This document shows, in pieces, positions 13,379 through 15,816 of a DNA stretch of 15,816 nucleotides. Position 1 is the stretch's first letter, and each line of letters opens with the position of its first letter. The DNA comes from Candidatus Altimarinota bacterium (GTDB lineage: Bacteria; Patescibacteriota; Gracilibacteria; UBA4473). Below the pieces are notes generated by a model, which was given only the letters and a program-made list of their open reading frames with translations, searched no databases and was not told where the DNA came from. The stretch lies in assembly GCA_905478675.1 (NCBI GenBank), contig CAJQJI010000114.1, forward strand, positions 1 through 15,816, in the 5' to 3' direction. Made by a program: the position numbers and the translations under genes.

Positions 13379-13837
13379 ATGGCACATATTCAAATTGTTT
13401 ACGGTTCTAATGGTGGAAACACGCAGCTAGTCTGTGAGTATATTGCTGAAGAATTGAACGTGCTTGGGCATAACGTAAAGAATGACCGCTGCGAGCATTT
13501 TCCTGAAAAAGAGCTGACCACAAGTGATTTATTAATTTTAGCCTGTCCAACGTATGAGCACGGTTCCCTCGAACCCAATTTTTTAAAAAATTTTTGGCCT
13601 CGCATTCAAGATACAGACCTAAAGCAGCAAGCCTGCGTCGTCGTCGGACTTGGTGATATTAAATACGATATTGACTACCACATTGAGTCTGCACGCATTT
13701 TGCAAACCTACGTAGAAACCCACAATGGACGCTTAATTAATCCTAGCTTGATGGTAAGCGGTAAACCGCTCCCATTACTCGATAAATTGGTGAAGGGGTG
13801 GTGTACTCGACTTCACGCCAAAATAGAGGCTTTGTAA
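13379..13837 (+). CDS. Flavodoxin, first of a tandem pair
   Basis: At 152 residues this is a short-chain flavodoxin. It begins IQIVYGSNGGNTQ, where residues 10-15 form the FMN-phosphate loop (usual form S/T-x-T-G-N-T). CPTYEHGSLE follows as the loop over one face of the flavin, then VVGLGDIKYDIDY as the second flavin loop. The usual GLGDS serine is Ile here, unlike the second copy. Flavodoxins carry single electrons between redox enzymes in the cytoplasm. The gene opens a plus-strand cluster with a second flavodoxin and a 2-oxoacid oxidoreductase subunit, which are probable partners. It matches the downstream copy at about 87 of 149 aligned residues without gaps, so the pair arose by tandem duplication and has diverged. 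Confidence 0.9.
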   Translation: MAHIQIVYGSNGGNTQLVCEYIAEELNVLGHNVKNDRCEHFPEKELTTSDLLILACPTYEHGSLEPNFLKNFWPRIQDTDLKQQACVVVGLGDIKYDIDYHIESARILQTYVETHNGRLINPSLMVSGKPLPLLDKLVKGWCTRLHAKIEAL

Positions 13838-13897
13838 AGCCTGGTTTCAGGATTACTTATTGAAGCAAGTCGCAAATTAAGCCACAATAAACCTAAC

Positions 13898-14347
13898 ATG
13901 GCACAAATACAAATAGTCTATGGCTCCAACAGCGGTAATACGCAAATGGTGTGTAAATACGTAGCTTCCTTTTTAAAAGAACACGGCCATCAAGTCGAGA
14001 TGGCTCGAGGCGAACATTTTCCTGAAGATAAACTTACTGGGCATGATTTATTAATTCTTGCCTGTGGTACCTATGAACACGGAGAATTGGAAGATCATTT
14101 TCGATACCACTTTTGGCCACGTATTCAAAAACTTGATTTAGCGGGGCAAAAATCCGCGGTTATTGGGTTAGGCGACAGCAAATATGACACGGATTATAAT
14201 ATCGAGTCGGGGCGTATTTTAGCGGCCTATATTGAAAGCCATAATGGGGCGCTGATTCACGAAAATTTAATGATTAACAAGTGCCCGCTAGCACAGCTAG
14301 AAACCAAGGTTCAAGACTGGACAAATGAGTTAAATAAAAAAATCTAA
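13898..14347 (+). CDS. Flavodoxin, second of a tandem pair
   Basis: The 149-residue flavodoxin has the phosphate loop GSNSGNTQ (residues 9-16), the flavin-covering loop CGTYEHGELEDHF, and GLGDSKYDTDY, the canonical GLGDS form. No cofactor-loop residue looks lost. The helix WPRIQKLDL and the C-terminal helix ending NELNKKI complete the alpha/beta fold. It starts 60 bases after the first copy with no terminator between them. Its stop lies one base before the ATG of the 2-oxoacid oxidoreductase (TAACATG), which implies tight co-translation. The most economical reading is that it accepts the electrons released by that enzyme, a role usually given to ferredoxin. Confidence 0.92.
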   Translation: MAQIQIVYGSNSGNTQMVCKYVASFLKEHGHQVEMARGEHFPEDKLTGHDLLILACGTYEHGELEDHFRYHFWPRIQKLDLAGQKSAVIGLGDSKYDTDYNIESGRILAAYIESHNGALIHENLMINKCPLAQLETKVQDWTNELNKKI

Positions 14348-14348
14348 C

Positions 14349-15816
14349 ATGGAACGTTTAAAAATACGAGTGGTTGGACACTCTGGTTACGGCGGCCTGC
14401 TTTCTACTGGTTCTATTATTGCCAAGGCCCTAGAAAAACTTGGATTTTACGTGGTGGCTGACCGCGAATACCCCTCCTTAATTAAAGGCGGCACTTCGTG
14501 TTTTACCATTAATGCCAGCCGCCAATCTATTAATAGTTTGTCGGCGCGCCCTGATATTTTAGTGGCCATTGATAAACCGTGTTTACTGAAATATTTTAGC
14601 ACCCTAAACGATGGTGGCACGCTGGTACACGGTTATGAACGCCAAAGTGGGATTACTAAAATTTTAGAAGAAGCTATTGAGCGGAACATACATGTTGCCC
14701 ATTTAAATGGTCGTGAGATTACCCACGAAGCGGGCGGTACTGAGCGCATGAAAAACGTAGTTTTAATTGGGATGTTGTGGAAGGTCTTAGGTCTACCATA
14801 CGACACCATAGCGGACCAAATCAAAGAGCAGTTTGCTCGTAAACCGAAGATTATTCCCCCGAATTTAAAGTGTGCCAAAATAGGCTACGAGCGTACTGAA
14901 ACGCAGTTTAATACTAAACTACCAGAAAGTGTGCCTAACATGGCTTTTATGGACGGAAACTATGCCTTAGCCTTAGGGGCCATTCACGCCGGAACACGCG
15001 CTTATTACGCCTATCCAATGAGCCCAGCCACACACTTGCTCACCCATATGGCCAACCATGCCAAAGACTTTGGCTACGTGGTAAAACAAGCTGAGGATGA
15101 AATTACCGTCGCAAATTTGGCCTTAGGATCAATGCACGCCGGGACGCGCGCGTTATGTGCCACCTCTGGCGGGGGCTTTGATTTAATGACCGAAACGGTT
15201 TCGTTATCGGGAATTATTGAAACCCCATTTGTGTGCTGCTTATTTCAGCGCCCTGGACCCGCCACCGGCTTACCAACCTGGACGGGCCAAGGCGATTTAA
15301 ATTTAGCCATGCACGGCGGACACGGCGAATTCGCCCGCATGGTCATTGCGGCGTCCGATCCGGCCGACCACTTTGAGCTTATTCAACACGCCTATAATTT
15401 TGCCGAAGCGTTTCAAATGCCAGTTATATTTCTTTCTGATAAAGTTTCGGCCGAACAGTACGTGTCTATTCCACCCCTTGAACAAAACACAATTCCGATT
15501 AAACGGGGGTTAGTGGCCAAAGAAGATTTAGCCAACCTCAAAAACACCGATCGCTACGAAATCACGGAAAGCGGTTTATCTAAACGCTGGCTGCCCGGCG
15601 AAAGTGACGCGTATTATTTTGCCAATGGCGATGAACATAACGCCGAAGGGATTTTAGATGAAGACGAAAGTGCCGGTGATATGTACGCTAAACGAATGCG
15701 AAAACTCGACTTTGCCGCCCAAAGTATCCCCGAGCCAACCATTTATGGTGAATCTAAAAACGCGGATATTTCTTTCATTGGTTGGGGCAGTACAAAAGGG
15801 CCGCTAATCGATGCTG
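14349..15816 (+). CDS. korA: 2-oxoacid:acceptor oxidoreductase, fused gamma-alpha subunit (3' truncated)
   Basis: The frame from ATG 14349 runs open for 489 codons to the window edge. Residues 1 to about 180 are the gamma domain: VVGHSGYGGLLSTGSIIAKAL, then REYPSLIKGGTSCFTI. From about residue 198 the alpha (pyrimidine-binding) domain starts: FMDGNYALALGAIHAGTRA, YYAYPMSPATHLL, QAEDEITVANLALGS-HAGTRA, TSGGGFDLMTE, and QRPGPATGLPTWTGQGDLNLA. This is the KorA layout of 2-oxoglutarate:ferredoxin oxidoreductase, which decarboxylates a 2-oxoacid to an acyl-CoA with release of low-potential electrons. The true substrate could be pyruvate, 2-oxoglutarate or a branched 2-oxoacid. The TPP-binding beta subunit (korB) is expected just beyond the edge. 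The preceding flavodoxins are the likely acceptors. Confidence 0.92.
   Translation, partial: MERLKIRVVGHSGYGGLLSTGSIIAKALEKLGFYVVADREYPSLIKGGTSCFTINASRQSINSLSARPDILVAIDKPCLLKYFSTLNDGGTLVHGYERQSGITKILEEAIERNIHVAHLNGREITHEAGGTERMKNVVLIGMLWKVLGLPYDTIADQIKEQFARKPKIIPPNLKCAKIGYERTETQFNTKLPESVPNMAFMDGNYALALGAIHAGTRAYYAYPMSPATHLLTHMANHAKDFGYVVKQAEDEITVANLALGSMHAGTRALCATSGGGFDLMTETVSLSGIIETPFVCCLFQRPGPATGLPTWTGQGDLNLAMHGGHGEFARMVIAASDPADHFELIQHAYNFAEAFQMPVIFLSDKVSAEQYVSIPPLEQNTIPIKRGLVAKEDLANLKNTDRYEITESGLSKRWLPGESDAYYFANGDEHNAEGILDEDESAGDMYAKRMRKLDFAAQSIPEPTIYGESKNADISFIGWGSTKGPLIDA

Noticed and set aside
13839..13856. Short hairpin CCTG-GTTT-CAGG between the two flavodoxin genes.
   Set aside because: The stem is only four pairs and has no T-run after it, so it is not a credible terminator.
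1..15816. CRISPR array, insertion sequence, integrase or prophage.
   Set aside because: No regularly spaced direct repeats, transposase or recombinase motifs, or phage structural genes were seen on either strand.

Overview
The window looks like a stretch of a compact, moderately AT-rich bacterial chromosome, most plausibly from the Candidate Phyla Radiation (Patescibacteria). The reasons are tight packing with ATGA/TAATG overlaps, an almost complete absence of Shine-Dalgarno motifs, several very short 5' leaders, an Elp3-type tRNA-modifying enzyme, a small SpoU-family methyltransferase, an L28 with an unusual tail, and a 2-oxoacid oxidoreductase paired with flavodoxins. This placement is an inference; no rRNA or other marker gene is present to settle it. 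UGA works as a normal stop (positions 968-970 and 1549-1551), which argues against the UGA=Gly code of Gracilibacteria/Absconditabacteria.

Layout. Positions 1-2516 (+) hold a tryptophan cluster: the 3' end of trpE, a 2H phosphoesterase, trpG and trpD, the last three overlapping by ATGA. TrpD carries an extra block of about 33 residues in the middle of its active-site region. A degenerate palindromic intergenic element of about 98 bp follows (2524-2621). Next are a YgjV-like membrane protein, rpmB (L28), a clear terminator, and a SpoU methyltransferase (to 4111). A minus-strand block then holds a tRNA-Tyr(GUA) with its own promoter and terminator, an MFS transporter, and elp3. elp3 and the MFS gene share one base (TAATG).

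A divergent promoter region precedes an unrecognised 180-residue protein (+, 7231-7773). Its end overlaps a convergent single-domain IMPACT/UPF0029 protein (-). Next is a two-gene minus-strand efflux operon: a long membrane-fusion protein followed by an RND transporter. It has a good sigma70-like promoter, a perfect AT-rich palindrome in its leader, and a strong terminator. No outer-membrane channel gene accompanies it.

The window ends with a plus-strand redox cluster: two tandem flavodoxins (about 58% identical) and the beginning of a fused gamma-alpha 2-oxoacid:acceptor oxidoreductase subunit. This suggests that flavodoxin, rather than ferredoxin, serves as electron acceptor of the 2-oxoacid enzyme.

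No CRISPR array, transposase, integrase or prophage gene was seen. No gene-free stretch exceeds 300 bases. The most unusual items are the TrpD insertion, the 2H gene inside the trp operon, the flavodoxin pair next to korA, the eukaryote-like IMPACT protein, and the RND/fusion-protein pair without an outer-membrane partner.
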